A stretch of DNA of 51,856 nucleotides from an uncultured Clostridia bacterium (GCA_934278995.1 CAKQWM010000013.1:1-51856); one strand, 5' to 3'. Counted from the stretch's first letter, positions 41,901 to 47,757 are shown. Notes: a model not told the origin generated them from the sequence alone. Program-made: numbers and translations.

Positions 41901-43012
41901 TTGATCATACCGACGACGTCGCCTTCCTTGCTCAATACTTCGCCGAGGGAAATATCCGCAATGAAAGCAAGCAAGCCCGTAGGTTTGTTACCTTCTTTAT
42001 CTACCCATTCGCCGTTTACTTTGTCAAAACCCGCAAGATAGCCGAATTCAAGCCCCGACAAAAGATTGTCGTAAGCAAATTCGTAAGCGCCCGCGTCGGT
42101 CTTCCTGAAAAGGTCGGCTATGGTGACGTCGCCGAAAACTTTCGTGTATTGAGAAATGACACCCGCGAGTTCTTCGCCGGCTACGTCCGCAAACATATTG
42201 AGAATGTCTTTTATACGCATGCTCGTTATGAACTTGAGTTCGCCGTCCATAAGTTCGGTCATGACGTCTTTCCCTTCAGCGATATTGAATATGCCCTGAA
42301 GAGGAACGCCGCCGATGAGATTAAGGAAGGTCAAGTCCTTTAACGCGCCGTCCTGTTTGACGGTGTAAACGTATTCGTGAGTGTTTACGTCGAAAGAAGA
42401 CTCGAAAATTTCGGGCAACAAAGAGCCTATTTTAAGACCTTTGATTGCCTTGACGATTCCTATTTCTCCGGTTGCTTCGTCCGCGCTTATAAGCTGGGAC
42501 AAAGTAAACTCACCGAGCGCGCTCTGCGCTTCCGCCGAAAGGAAGTTGTCGAGAGGACTTCCTATAATTGCGGGAAGCAACGGATACAACGCTTTAAGTT
42601 TGGTCGATTCCAGAAGTTTGTTCGGATCGGTAAGTACCGATAAAATCGACATCGCTTCCAGAGCCTTCCAGTCGTTGCTCGTTTTATCGACACCGCTTAA
42701 ATCGATGCCCATATTTTCGAGTAACTTGGCAAGATCAAGCCCGTATTCCTTCGCCAAACGGTCGAAAGTATATTCGCCGTTCGTTTCGGGACTCATGGCT
42801 CTCGTGATCAAATCTACAAGTTCCTCGATCGAAGCGTCGTACAAATCACCCCACGCTTTTTCGGCGTTCGGATCGTTCGGCGCAACCGTTTTAATAGGGC
42901 TGACGTATTTGTAAGCGTAATACGCGCCGCCTACGACGCCGCCGATGAGTGAAGTGATAGTAAATACTATACCGAGTAGGAATGCTACCACTCTGCGTAA
43001 AATGTTTCCCAT
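29996..43012 (-). CDS. Giant membrane-anchored repeat protein (4338 aa), unknown function
   Basis: I place the start at 43012 (MGNILRRVV), where AGGAGAG precedes the ATG; a Met 42 codons upstream lies at the promoter. Residues about 6-33 form one membrane-spanning signal anchor, followed by KYVSPIKTV. Almost everything after is a long solenoid-like array: short strand motifs of the type (I/V)(T/S)(I/L)G(D/E)(V/I/L) alternate with helices of 15-25 residues, more than fifty times by eye, often as GDISLGDAI or LNVSVNDVI. Larger modules are duplicated: a pair about 1750 residues apart, each with an internal hydrophobic stretch (about 1632-1657 and 3391-3414), three near-identical 104-residue units (about 2890-3200), and seven GY...WYNG...TG units near the C-terminus. 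Cysteines are very rare. There is no sortase motif. A perfect consensus promoter drives it. It is probably a surface or wall-spanning structural protein; I do not recognise a family. Confidence 0.9.
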   Translation of the reverse strand: MGNILRRVVAFLLGIVFTITSLIGGVVGGAYYAYKYVSPIKTVAPNDPNAEKAWGDLYDASIEELVDLITRAMSPETNGEYTFDRLAKEYGLDLAKLLENMGIDLSGVDKTSNDWKALEAMSILSVLTDPNKLLESTKLKALYPLLPAIIGSPLDNFLSAEAQSALGEFTLSQLISADEATGEIGIVKAIKGLKIGSLLPEIFESSFDVNTHEYVYTVKQDGALKDLTFLNLIGGVPLQGIFNIAEGKDVMTELMDGELKFITSMRIKDILNMFADVAGEELAGVISQYTKVFGDVTIADLFRKTDAGAYEFAYDNLLSGLEFGYLAGFDKVNGEWVDKEGNKPTGLLAFIADISLGEVLSKEGDVVGMINAAAGDLSLMTVYETIFKPDENGRYPLIIERLGTIKVSDVLGGGEEAIMDNLKLSLKVALDGTTLRDAVYSFVDEGVQKQLESIKIVDALLNVRIDSFIRDEYKVQDILSIFDEAIGHLTIGEIAGVEPSDDALGLLMDYKLGNIFKGVIAILDGDKSPTEIAESFIGQYRVGDIFGALTGFKYDESANNWQKDGKYVAEGLIPLMTMPVARFVALFDDSYDFDFMSIVDGIQIADVAYTALLLAGMDEYLQKTVENGKTTYLLGGELADFAPLSKVILTLTVSDIRNNVTNGEFWIDRLGKIAIGDLTAYVINKVLPLEVELNYDNGKWVVKSDYLAGLIQNTVNTTIGGIVRAFKSGDPELIKQKIFAKLGATNVGDIVYAVLELAGLKGYVQTAATDSGYEMTAEYSDFNNLANALFSLSVADIATNANSVDWWFEKLGNVKIGDPIAYFINKFAPDMTASLKDGKWEVTGTMGAVLSGLFNITVAELRDPDALQLVRESFGAVKINDVVGSFIPENVKSNGFIAAILNVSVNDIIDIAQSEDMPTLVYRLQEIFAGVTIGTVVELTGLDLSAYNYGVIERILGTDFEFLFGLIISKDVKGDLMYEYGDISLGEVVYSALKIAGVENVIDKVTDGEKVKYVTVGEYADFEALSGKILSVTVEEVLSNLNGEYWLERFGKIAVGDITAYLFNKVLPLEIKFTYAGNNWTVTSDYLAELIQNAANTTIGGIVRAFKSGDSELVRQKLILKLGNTNVGDIVYAVLSLAKVSGLMVKDSSDCGYALTEKYADLDTLAKTVFGIKIADVVENAANGEYWLGVFGETTIGNVVDFLLTDELKANAFFKAVRGVSVNDVLAIVKAGSVADIVYNLQEIFDGVTINNITELFKVTTTNNAALNKLLDTELNFLIGLAVTGDIFGDLAYEFNDISLSDAFGDLLKGKIDLENQFVKATLSITLGDIFTICGAKTQEDVLKVIKNRYAGVYVGDIMSLFLKEEYKNNHEAISTIADVLINDLISAVAEGRIIAYLYETFGNISIGSVIFTTDKEHTVLKYTVSRVGDKWFAVSEDGNLDELLTELLNVKLGDVYDGVVSQEELKEDLVKIAGNTTLAEFGKLVYDNSELQIGLVDKLYAVRLSDIVTNAFDGTIVDFLKDFAFNITIRDLVGFLLPGELKANAFMNATLGISANTVINIVSAETTKDSLLAAANLYNGVKLEDVFTLFAAVPEIESLKTILSLDIGKTLQGIATGDTEDLANTLTEAFKQLPDGVRIGIIAAAATAGIVLYFADNALLVKLVTDVLGEDATWGSVLGKDLGYTSDGEKYTNEIGYNSLMDTLLKEKVATTLTKGYPLFDNIKNHITIANLLTAYTGLTDTVTKAIGMNLVQTTKGFALDNEFRDFSDNLFNLALGEFFTEENALKDIHSVNALLYKTFHLNKVGDVTAYFVNMLNLLNTKAEKDNGKWVVTGDVIPEVIAGIMNVTFGGIYRGIKAEDKTPYIEKTLAIVGNVTLGDVIYAIFAIAGANGVVEKNEASATASKYKLAEKYAEFENIAQIIFGVSVNNIVDNRNNGEYWLDLVKNVKVGDFVNYFIDEETEKNLFVAAATAVSVNDVIELTKVQTKADLVYLLSEMFDNVQLFDVAALFGVNNTNNDALNDILDTEFAFFFGLIVATDIVGEISSEFGDISLGDAIKQFIPDEKVSNPFVAASLSFDVNDILNMVTAKTVREALEVIRNRYIGICVGDVISTFATLPSSKLIDTVEKILITDILDAALNGTMTEFVKTTFADTTIGDVCHAILTLCKVTNVIVGDESGYVLAEPYAELNELAGAVLGIKLFELAENANKADYWTGTFGKITLGNVIDIFLPEEVENNSFMKAVRGISVNDVIELSKSKTTSEIVYQLQEIFDELTLNDVLTLAYKEEITNKALRNLLDTEINFVIDFIVEQDKLTAIGTEFNDVTVGAAIEDLLVGKIDTENAFVKALLSIGVGTVTELIKANGDQNKLLDVFYGIFDKVTVGDAVGLFYSQVPTEAVGTVFAVKLNDVLGAITEKRLFAYLYETFGDVAIGDITFKNDTVYSVGIYIVSFVEGAWKATSEGKELDEIFTNLLNIKLGTIYDDVAGQEALKDDLVKLVGSTTIGSVGSLAYLNEKGVGVIDKLYAVKFADVIEASFNGTLLYFLRDFAYSITVHDLVGFLLPEKISGNAFIKATLGVSANTVIDFTNAGSVQTLLYAIADLYNGVKFADIFSLAEIDKAPVSCAEPLFDARIDKLIRAIADGDLKGYVLDTVGPISVRNVMNDVETVTGTTVLPDEVLDNKFINAILNVTVKKVYDLIGSENVAGDLADIFDKVQLFDVTALFGVQKTDNDALNAVLDTEFRFLLGLLSSTDVLSAIRAEYGEITLADAVATYLPDEITGNAFIAATLSFSVDTLFRLLATENAKDAMEVVKSLYDSITFGNVLSMMGVTDRDNNAIAKLLAVKINDVIDAAFAENKLDAFVGIVGDISLGDFIAPVEGTENVLLSETYAINVQTIYDIIVAENNQARIEKAKAVYANSAIGDALKLFGVTDMNNSGIRKLFAIKFVGIVDAFLAENKLEAAVSLVEDITLGDFIATKELEDINNTLLNETFAISVKDVYEVMTAEGMTGKIERAKAIYANSAIGDALKLFGVTDMDNNGLSKLFSVKLVDIVDAVLAENKLEAAVSLVKDITLGDFIATEELENLNNTLLNETFAISVKDVYEVMTAEGMTGKIERAKAIYANSAVGDALKLFGVTDQDNNGLIKLFSVKFIEIVDVVLAENKITAALDLVGDVTLGDFIATEELENLNNTLLNETFAISVNDVYDVIAAKDLNDKLAVVKSIFQKSDVNSVVRLFGFDLSGNKALDKVLDTKLMRIADIALSSDILNELIGEYGDITVGDMIAPADVPADANKFLVATYGISVKDMTDVAFDFNANRVFSTLANVYNGVKLSDLLGLFTAFETDIASVNEALNLELDSVFTAIATNDYSYLKTYAKSVYEKTSTAEKLILGAVVGGAATALYFINNDLLVSLAGRAFGEDATWGDVFAETLGYALNTDGSYANETGYNSLINTIFKEKITATLTAGYPLYDTFKTHITLGNLLTASDKVAKAVTGAVGMNLVQTEKGFALDNEFKPFTDTFLNFPLSEIMPSAGVIKDTILIKEAIYNAFKANKLGDVLGFFVNRQTFFASVAEYNEPATEWFVSGVGSGIVTRLLNVTFGETYQMLKTKNYSVIGRVLGDTTLLNVAKVLRPGIENNKTAALVLNLTIKDVINCARGKITIGSLIGDWKLIDLAGDYLPDVIDKDSAFAQTLLTMTLREIYHLRNGAKDKLLAKFGEFTFGEALGFFGYDASTATDDLAKSVLDLKLNIFEGGVNAGLDVIINTVKGQRLGLILGYTEKPDGWYNGASKVTGILSTIAGKTINEISDPTFFESLKLGEALGYEEKADGWYNGAEKLDGIIGAMVGHTLKEITDDPTSIVMSVELGSALGYTKSGGAWYNGEVIEANKVTGIFATLADKTIKQIADDPDGIVNDVVLGEALGYTKSGGAWYNGEVTEANKVTGVMATMADKTIGEIANDPDFVNNLTLGEVITIDETSHAILRALQGAKIGELSTAIEAITLGEALGYTKVGGAWYNGEVIEANKVTGIMGAFAGLSIGNMDEANVKATIATLTLGDVIVIDEYSHAVLQSLKDAQISNLNNALNNLTIGSALGYKLNTADGKWYKDGAAATGIMGAFVDVTIGNLNETTLKEKFQTLKLKDVITIDANNKILSALQDTNLNEMSTKINNMELGVVMGYTKKTDGWYNGENKVTDGLANKLAGKAIGELGSGTFVTDLKNELTIGDIFPEAGSSTTTDAFIKFLDPTWTINNMSTNLTNKFKNDLTVGVAIDMGIFGTCFDTPAEKDAMDVYFMRHYPAECPTAAAARTYWTGMKISDFLSDLIEKALTAPTAP
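30420..31680 (-). repeat. WYNG repeats in the giant gene (seven units)
   Basis: Seven units carry the pattern ALGY-x(4-8)-WYNG-x-(K)VTG, followed by a TIGE/TLGDV helix-strand. Three adjacent ones are nearly identical in DNA (around 30930, 31190 and 31340). They encode about residues 3777-4198. Confidence 0.8.
33412..34345 (-). repeat. Three tandem 312-bp units in the giant gene
   Basis: Near-identical DNA recurs with an exact period of 312 bases (104 codons); for example the same block starts at 33429, 33741 and 34053. Each unit encodes KAIYANSA(I/V)GDALKLFG, then LLNETFAISVKDVYEVMTAEG. The identity is much higher than between the other repeats, so this is a recent amplification or is homogenised. 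Confidence 0.9.
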
Positions 43013-43082
43013 ACAGTCTCTCCTATGGAAATTTTCTTTGCTTTCGGCAAAAAGGGTAGTCTTCGCCCAAAGCGTTATAGTT

Positions 43083-43111
43083 ATTATATATTTATTTGTT
43101 TCATTTGTCAA
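43083..43111 (-). promoter_or_regulatory. Perfect consensus promoter of the giant gene
   Basis: TTGACA (43106-43111), exactly 17 bases, TATAAT (43083-43088) on the minus strand. The predicted leader is about 64 bases. This is the only full 6/6 plus 6/6 match I found in the window. Confidence 0.85.
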
Positions 43112-43210
43112 CCCCAAAATTAATATTTTTTTTCTCATAAATTCGGTTCGCGCGCCGTTTCGGTTAACCGCAAACGACCTTTAAACGGCCCGAATACGTC
43201 CTTTTTGTTT

Positions 43211-43238
43211 AAAAAAAGCGGGCTATAAGCCCGTTTTT
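43211..43238 (-). repeat. Short palindromic repeat, perfect hairpin copy
   Basis: AAAAAAAGCGGGCTATAAGC then CCGTTTTTAC: CGGGCT-ATA-AGCCCG flanked by A and T runs, able to terminate on either strand. Confidence 0.75.
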
Positions 43239-43357
43239 ACCTATCGATTGCCTGAATTTGTCAAAAAACGCCATCTTTTAGCCCGTAAGTTTCGTTCGGG
43301 CGGACATAATGGAGCGATACAGCCCGCGCCGACACTTTATACTGTGTTTTTTGCCGA

Positions 43358-43398
43358 TAAAAAAGCGGGCTATAAGCCCGTTTTCGGCTTTTTTTGCG
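43358..43398 (-). repeat. Short palindromic repeat, perfect hairpin copy
   Basis: AAAAAAGCGGGCTATAAGCC then CGTTTTCGGCTTTTTTT. The hairpin CGGGCT/AGCCCG competes with GCCG-CGGC pairings on either side. Confidence 0.75.
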
Positions 43399-43491
43399 TC
43401 CTGAGGCGGGTTTTTTGCAATTAAAATCCAAAAAAGCGCGGACAAAATACCGCAAAAACGGGGGGGTTTAGTCGATTTTACCTTGAATTGT

Positions 43492-43520
43492 TTAAAAAAA
43501 GACGGTCTATAAGCCCGTTT
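43492..43520 (-). repeat. Short palindromic repeat, inverse copy
   Basis: TAAAAAAAGACGGTCTATAA then GCCCGTTTTA. The left stem arm has changed (ACGGTC), leaving only the conserved right half. Confidence 0.65.
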
Positions 43521-43783
43521 TATCCATATTTAACCCGGTTTTTAAACTGTCTTTATCACGCCGACACTTTGCGACGGAATTTTTGCTCTTTTTTTACGAA
43601 AAAAATTTTTTAAAAAATTTTTTTCGCATTTTTAGAAAATAACAGGTTTTTGTGAAATTTTGCATTAAAACCGCAATTTTTGGGTAAAATCTGCTTTTTT
43701 TATTTTCACGCCCGTCTTTTTATATTTTTTTCTTTTACGGCAAAACTCTTTTTAAATTATCTGAAAACCGTTTTTTATAAGGA

Positions 43784-43816
43784 ACGGCGTTGCGCAAAAG
43801 TCTTGCGCAACGCCGT
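43784..43816. terminator. 14-bp hairpin downstream of trxA
   Basis: ACGGCGTTGCGCAA and TTGCGCAACGCCGT pair perfectly around a five-base loop. The T run is better on the plus strand (TTTTAATC), but the position suits termination of trxA on the minus strand. Confidence 0.65.
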
Positions 43817-43873
43817 TTTAATCATATATAATATTATGTCGTAAGAGATTTCAAAAGCATTCTTTTATATAGT

Positions 43874-44206
43874 TTAACCTTCTTCGATTTCTTCGCCGTC
43901 GATAAACTTTACGAGGTCTTCTTTCGGCATACTTCCGACGGCGGAACGAAGCGCTTTTCCATCTTCAAACAATACAAAACACGGAATACTTCTTATACCG
44001 AAAGTTCTTGCTAAAAATTCTTCGTCGTCAACGTTTACTTTTCCGATTTTTATTTTTCCGTCGAGTTCTTCCGAAAGTTCTTCTACTATCGGAAGCATGG
44101 CTTTACAAGGTCCGCACCACGTCGCCCAAAAATCCACGAGTACCGGCTTTTCCGATTTTAAAACCTCCGTTGCAAAATTTTCCTTGGTTAAAGTTATTTC
44201 TTTCAT
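43874..44206 (-). CDS. trxA: Thioredoxin
   Basis: A 110-aa cytoplasmic disulfide reductase. The active site is WCGPC with Cys 31 and 34, preceded by the strand VLVDFWA; the cis-Pro loop is in IRSIPCFVLF, where a Cys (about residue 75) sits just after the cis-Pro, which is less usual. The length fits the classical family. GGAGAAG precedes the ATG and a strong promoter lies about 85 bases upstream. No reductase gene is adjacent. Confidence 0.96.
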   Translation of the reverse strand: MKEITLTKENFATEVLKSEKPVLVDFWATWCGPCKAMLPIVEELSEELDGKIKIGKVNVDDEEFLARTFGIRSIPCFVLFEDGKALRSAVGSMPKEDLVKFIDGEEIEEG

Positions 44207-44288
44207 ATTCTTCTCCGATTATGAATAAATGATATTCGGGAGCGTTTCCGTCCTTTTTGCAAGGCTTATAACGCCGCCGCTAATTATT

Positions 44289-44317
44289 ATTGTAACGCGC
44301 TTTTAAATTATTGTCAA
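44289..44317 (-). promoter_or_regulatory. trxA promoter
   Basis: TTGACA (44312-44317), 17-base spacer, TACAAT (44289-44294) on the minus strand. Confidence 0.75.
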
Positions 44318-44411
44318 GTTTTTCCCGATTAAAACAAAAATACCCTTTTTTATTGCGTATAGCGTTTTTAAGTAATTTTTTAAAATCGATTTTGTTTTGA
44401 CGAAAAATATG

Positions 44412-44459
44412 TTGACAATCGGGCGTTAAACGTCTATTATAATAAGAAACACAAGTTGC
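44412..44459 (+). promoter_or_regulatory. ABC exporter promoter with TetR-type box
   Basis: TTGACA (44412-44417), 17-base spacer, TATTAT (44435-44440). The next 19 bases (44441-44459, AATAAGAAACACAAGTTGC) are identical to the sequence at the tetR promoter (8748-8766, minus strand). In this copy the box continues into TTGCGCAA, a perfect dyad. It covers the predicted transcription start, as expected for a repressor site. Confidence 0.7.
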
Positions 44460-44474
44460 GCAAACGAGGATATT

Positions 44475-45203
44475 ATGTTAAAAATAGAACATCTGACAAA
44501 AATCTACGGAATAAAAAAGGCTGTTGACGATTTATCCCTCGAAATCAACGACGGTGAAATTTACGCTTTTATAGGACATAACGGCGCGGGTAAAACGACT
44601 ACGTTAAAATCGTGCGCGGGCATTTTAAAGTTTGACGAGGGCGAAATTTACGTTGACGGGATTTCTTTGAAAAAAGATCCCATTGCCTGTAAAAAACTGA
44701 TGGCTTACCTGCCGGATAATCCCGACTTATATAATTTTATGACGGGCATAAAATATCTCAACTTTATTGCCGACGCTTTTGCGATGCCGAAAGACGCGCG
44801 CCTTAAAAAAATCAACGAATACGCCGAAACGTTTTCGATAAGGGACAATCTTAACCAACCCGTTTCGGAATATTCGCACGGAATGAAGCAAAAACTTGCT
44901 ATTGTTTCGGCGCTTATACACGATCCCAAACTTATTATTATGGACGAACCCTTCGTGGGGCTTGATCCTTCAAGCGCGCATACTCTGAAACTTTTGATGC
45001 GCAAACTTTGCGATAACGGCGCGGCGATATTCTTTTCCACTCACGTACTCGAAGTCGCCGAAAAGTTATGCGATAAAGTTGCTATAATCAAAGACGGCAA
45101 ACTTGTCGCGCAGGGCGCCATGGAGCAAATAGCCGGCGCGGAAGGCCTCGAAAACGCTTTTTTGGAAACTTTGCAAAACGAAGGTAGCGCGAAAAATGCT
45201 TAA
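44475..45203 (+). CDS. ABC transporter ATP-binding protein (exporter)
   Basis: A 242-aa ATPase of the CcmA/ABC-2 exporter type. Walker A GHNGAGKTT is at about residues 34-42, the Q-loop region YLPDNPDLY near 83 (Asp in place of the Gln/Glu often seen), signature YSHGMKQKLAI near 136, Walker B LIIMDEPFVGLDP near 156, and switch His in FFSTHVLEVAEKL near 188. It overlaps the permease gene by eight bases. The predicted TetR box at its promoter suggests induction by a compound or stress sensed by the TetR protein at 8.1-8.7 kb. GAGGAT precedes the ATG. Confidence 0.95.
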   Translation: MLKIEHLTKIYGIKKAVDDLSLEINDGEIYAFIGHNGAGKTTTLKSCAGILKFDEGEIYVDGISLKKDPIACKKLMAYLPDNPDLYNFMTGIKYLNFIADAFAMPKDARLKKINEYAETFSIRDNLNQPVSEYSHGMKQKLAIVSALIHDPKLIIMDEPFVGLDPSSAHTLKLLMRKLCDNGAAIFFSTHVLEVAEKLCDKVAIIKDGKLVAQGAMEQIAGAEGLENAFLETLQNEGSAKNA

Positions 45204-46788
45204 AACTCTTATTAAAAAAGAATTTGCCGGGTTTTTCGGAGCCATGTTCCGCGGAAGAAAATTCGCAAGATCTAATCATGCGATAACTTTGATAGGTTTC
45301 GTTATGTTGTTCGCTGTTATGTTCGTTTCTTTATGCGCGGTATTTGCGGGCGTATCGTACGCGCTTATCGAAAAACTACGTGGCACGGACAATTTATGGT
45401 TTTACGGCGCTTACACGATGCTTTTTGCCACGGTTTCGTCACTTATCGGAAGCATTTTCGCCACTCAGACGCAGTTATACGGGGCTAAGGATAACGACCT
45501 TTTGTTATCGCTTCCCATTCCCGCGTCTTACATACTGATTTCGAGAATGATTCCGTTATACGTATGCAATCTTTTCTTCGTCGCGGCGGTAACGGTTCCC
45601 GCGTTTTTCGTATATGCCTTGCTAATCGGTTTGAACGCGCTTTCTTTAACCTTCTGGATACTCGATATTGTAGCCGTTTCTTTTTTAAGTTTGGCAATAT
45701 GTTGCCTTATAGGTCGGTTAACGGCGAAAATCACTCAAAAATACAAAAGCAATCCGACGGTTACGATAATAGTATCTTTTGTTTTTTTAGGCTTGTATAT
45801 TTTAATTGTTTCAAAAATGCAACAACTTACCGAAGCCCTGATAAACGGCTCGGACGCGCTTTCTTGGGTTTTTAAAAATTATTTGCCGTCCGTTTATTGG
45901 ACGGGATTATCCACAACCGGCAACGCGCTTGCTTTTATAGGTTCGTTTTTATTAAACGTCGCGGTCTGCGCTCTGTGTTTCGCGCTGTTATCCAAAACTT
46001 ACGTTTCCATAGTAACCGAAAACAAATCCTTCGCCGTAAAGTTATACGAAGTTAAAACCGTAAAAGCAAAAACCGCTTTCGGCGCGACTTTGTATAAAGA
46101 ATTTTTAAGATTCAAAGGTACGCCCGTGTATTTCGTGAACTGTTGTTTCGGCGTAGTTTTGCTCATAATCGCTACGGTTGCGGTAGTTATAAAAGCCGAC
46201 TTTATCCTCGACGCAATTAAAAGTTCGGGTTTCGATAAAGACCTTTTGCTTTTCTGTTTTATTTTCGTTGCGTGCGCGATATCCGCTCAGGACTGCGTAA
46301 GCGCGTGTTCGATATCCCTCGAAGGAAAATCATTATGGATTATCAAATCTTTGCCGATCTCCTCATCTACCTTATTACGCGCAAAACTTGCGCTACACAC
46401 CCTCGTAACCGCTCCTTTTGCCGTAATATTTCTTGCGACATGCGGAATGGTTTTCGATTATGACGTTGTTACGATCTTATTCTCGTGCCTTATCGCGGTT
46501 GAATTCGTCTTTATTACGGGCGCTTTCGGGCTGAAACGCAATCTGAAAAATTGCGACCTTGACTGGACTAACGAAGCCCGCCCCGTAAAACAGTCCGTAG
46601 TCGTTCTTTTGTGTATGACGGTAGGGTTTTTCTTTGCCGCGCTGACCGCTCTTACGGCGTTTACGCTATCTTTAGCGATGCCTGCGTATTTTGCAACCTT
46701 AATCGTTGCCGTAATACTTTTTACGTTTTCCGCGCTTTATTTGAAATGGTTTGACCGTAAAGGCGTCGAATTCTTTGAAAATTTATAA
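45196..46788 (+). CDS. ABC transporter permease (exporter, 530 aa)
   Basis: A large integral membrane protein with about 12 hydrophobic segments and a polar loop near residues 285-300 (VKTVKAKTAFGATLYKEFLRFK), which is the cytoplasmic linker between two halves. The organisation is like Gram-positive ABC-2 type permeases of more than 500 aa that pair with one CcmA-type ATPase. It overlaps the ATPase gene, so the two form one exporter. The substrate is unknown; TetR-linked exporters often carry drugs, lipids or peptides. A palindromic repeat begins right at its stop codon. Confidence 0.85.
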   Translation: MLKTLIKKEFAGFFGAMFRGRKFARSNHAITLIGFVMLFAVMFVSLCAVFAGVSYALIEKLRGTDNLWFYGAYTMLFATVSSLIGSIFATQTQLYGAKDNDLLLSLPIPASYILISRMIPLYVCNLFFVAAVTVPAFFVYALLIGLNALSLTFWILDIVAVSFLSLAICCLIGRLTAKITQKYKSNPTVTIIVSFVFLGLYILIVSKMQQLTEALINGSDALSWVFKNYLPSVYWTGLSTTGNALAFIGSFLLNVAVCALCFALLSKTYVSIVTENKSFAVKLYEVKTVKAKTAFGATLYKEFLRFKGTPVYFVNCCFGVVLLIIATVAVVIKADFILDAIKSSGFDKDLLLFCFIFVACAISAQDCVSACSISLEGKSLWIIKSLPISSSTLLRAKLALHTLVTAPFAVIFLATCGMVFDYDVVTILFSCLIAVEFVFITGAFGLKRNLKNCDLDWTNEARPVKQSVVVLLCMTVGFFFAALTALTAFTLSLAMPAYFATLIVAVILFTFSALYLKWFDRKGVEFFENL

Positions 46789-46818
46789 AAAAGTCGGGCT
46801 ATAAGCCCGTTATCGGGT
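46788..46818 (-). repeat. Short palindromic repeat, inverse copy at a stop codon
   Basis: AAAAAAGTCGGGCTATAAGC then CCGTTATCGGG. On the opposite strand CCCG-ATAA-CGGG and CGGGC-TTATA-GCCCG share CGGGC, so only one hairpin can form at a time; the second is followed by T6. Confidence 0.75.
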
Positions 46819-46869
46819 TATAAAACAAAATTTAAGTAGGACAAAAATTTAAAAGGAAGTGTTTTAAAA

Positions 46870-47757
46870 ATGTATCAAAAAATAATCGACTTCGTAAACG
46901 AAGTTTTTAAAGACGCGCCGCTAAACAGCGTGGTCGGTTTTACAAAAAAAGGGTTCATATCTTCCATTAGCAAAAAGTACGAATCTTATCTGCAAAAAGG
47001 CTATTCGGAAGAAGATGCTTTCAACCTTGCCGTTGCCGAGTCGCAGGAAATCTACGGCGTCGCAAACGATATGGCAAAATATATGGGAAGAAAATGTAAT
47101 ACCGAAGCGCCTTGCGAACCGAAAAACGAAAACCGCGGCGACGAAACTTTTACCTATTCTTCAGACGGTGGCGAGCGTAAATACGAAACAGCAAAAAAAC
47201 CAGACAAAGAGGGCTTTTGCGAAACACCCGACACAAACCGCAAAATGGGCTATTTTACTTCGATTTTCTGGCCTTTGATAATTGCAGGCTACTTTTTATA
47301 TAGTTTTTTCGTACCCTCTTCCTGGAATTATTCCTGGATAATCTTCGTTATCGGCGGGGCGCTGACGTGTATCGTCAGATTTTTCGTATATAAATCCAAA
47401 GCAGCCAAAAAGCACGCTCTTATAGGACTTTTGTGGCTTTTAGTGGTTGCAATTTACCTATCGGTAAGCATCTTTACGAAGCGTTGGCAATACACGTGGC
47501 TTATCTTCCCCGTTGCGGCGGCTGTTCAGTGCGCGATAAATTTATTCACGGCAAAAACGCTCTGCGGAATGCAAGGCGCGGTAAGCGGTGTCGTTTGGCT
47601 TTTAGTGATTTCATCTTACTTTGCGGTAAGTTTTTTAACGGGTTTGTGGCGCGTAACGTGGGTAATATTTATCATAGGTATAGCCTTGCAGACCGTAGCG
47701 AAACTCATCGTTGATAAAGCCTTTGAAAGAAAACGCAAAAAATCAAACCTTAAATAG
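46870..47757 (+). CDS. Membrane protein with N-terminal helical (HAAS-like) domain (295 aa)
   Basis: Residues 1-75 form a soluble helical domain (YQKIIDFVNEVF, KKGFISSISKKYESYLQKGYSEEDAFNLAVAES) like the small domains that precede Bacillota permeases or occur with PadR-regulated membrane proteins. A polar linker (75-130) follows, then six hydrophobic segments (about 135-285) in three pairs, each pair with a repeated pattern of W-x(5)-IF-x-IGGAL or its variants (SWIIFVIGGAL, TWLIFPVAAAV, TWVIFIIGIAL). The internal repeat is clear. AAGGAAG precedes the ATG. It lies downstream of the ABC exporter after a palindromic repeat. Function unknown. Confidence 0.75.
   Translation: MYQKIIDFVNEVFKDAPLNSVVGFTKKGFISSISKKYESYLQKGYSEEDAFNLAVAESQEIYGVANDMAKYMGRKCNTEAPCEPKNENRGDETFTYSSDGGERKYETAKKPDKEGFCETPDTNRKMGYFTSIFWPLIIAGYFLYSFFVPSSWNYSWIIFVIGGALTCIVRFFVYKSKAAKKHALIGLLWLLVVAIYLSVSIFTKRWQYTWLIFPVAAAVQCAINLFTAKTLCGMQGAVSGVVWLLVISSYFAVSFLTGLWRVTWVIFIIGIALQTVAKLIVDKAFERKRKKSNLK

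Larger units (their letters stand above)
43113..43783. other. Gene-free stretch with three palindromic repeats and an A/T palindrome
   Basis: It separates trxA from the giant gene. It contains repeat copies at 43211, 43358 and 43492 and a perfect 30-bp palindrome made of CG, A7, T6, A6, T7, CG at 43597-43626. The small minus-strand frame at 43261-43455 spans a repeat copy, lacks a ribosome binding site and is not credible. Confidence 0.6.

Noticed and set aside
30183..42914. Dozens of plus-strand frames opposite the giant gene
   Set aside because: They mirror the repetitive codon pattern of the real gene; none has its own ribosome binding site and promoter that I could find.
43013..43138. 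42-codon N-terminal extension of the giant protein
   Set aside because: It reads through the -10 and -35 boxes; the later ATG has AGGAGAG before it and starts the membrane anchor.
43261..43455. 64-codon minus-strand frame
   Set aside because: It spans a palindromic repeat copy and has no start signal.
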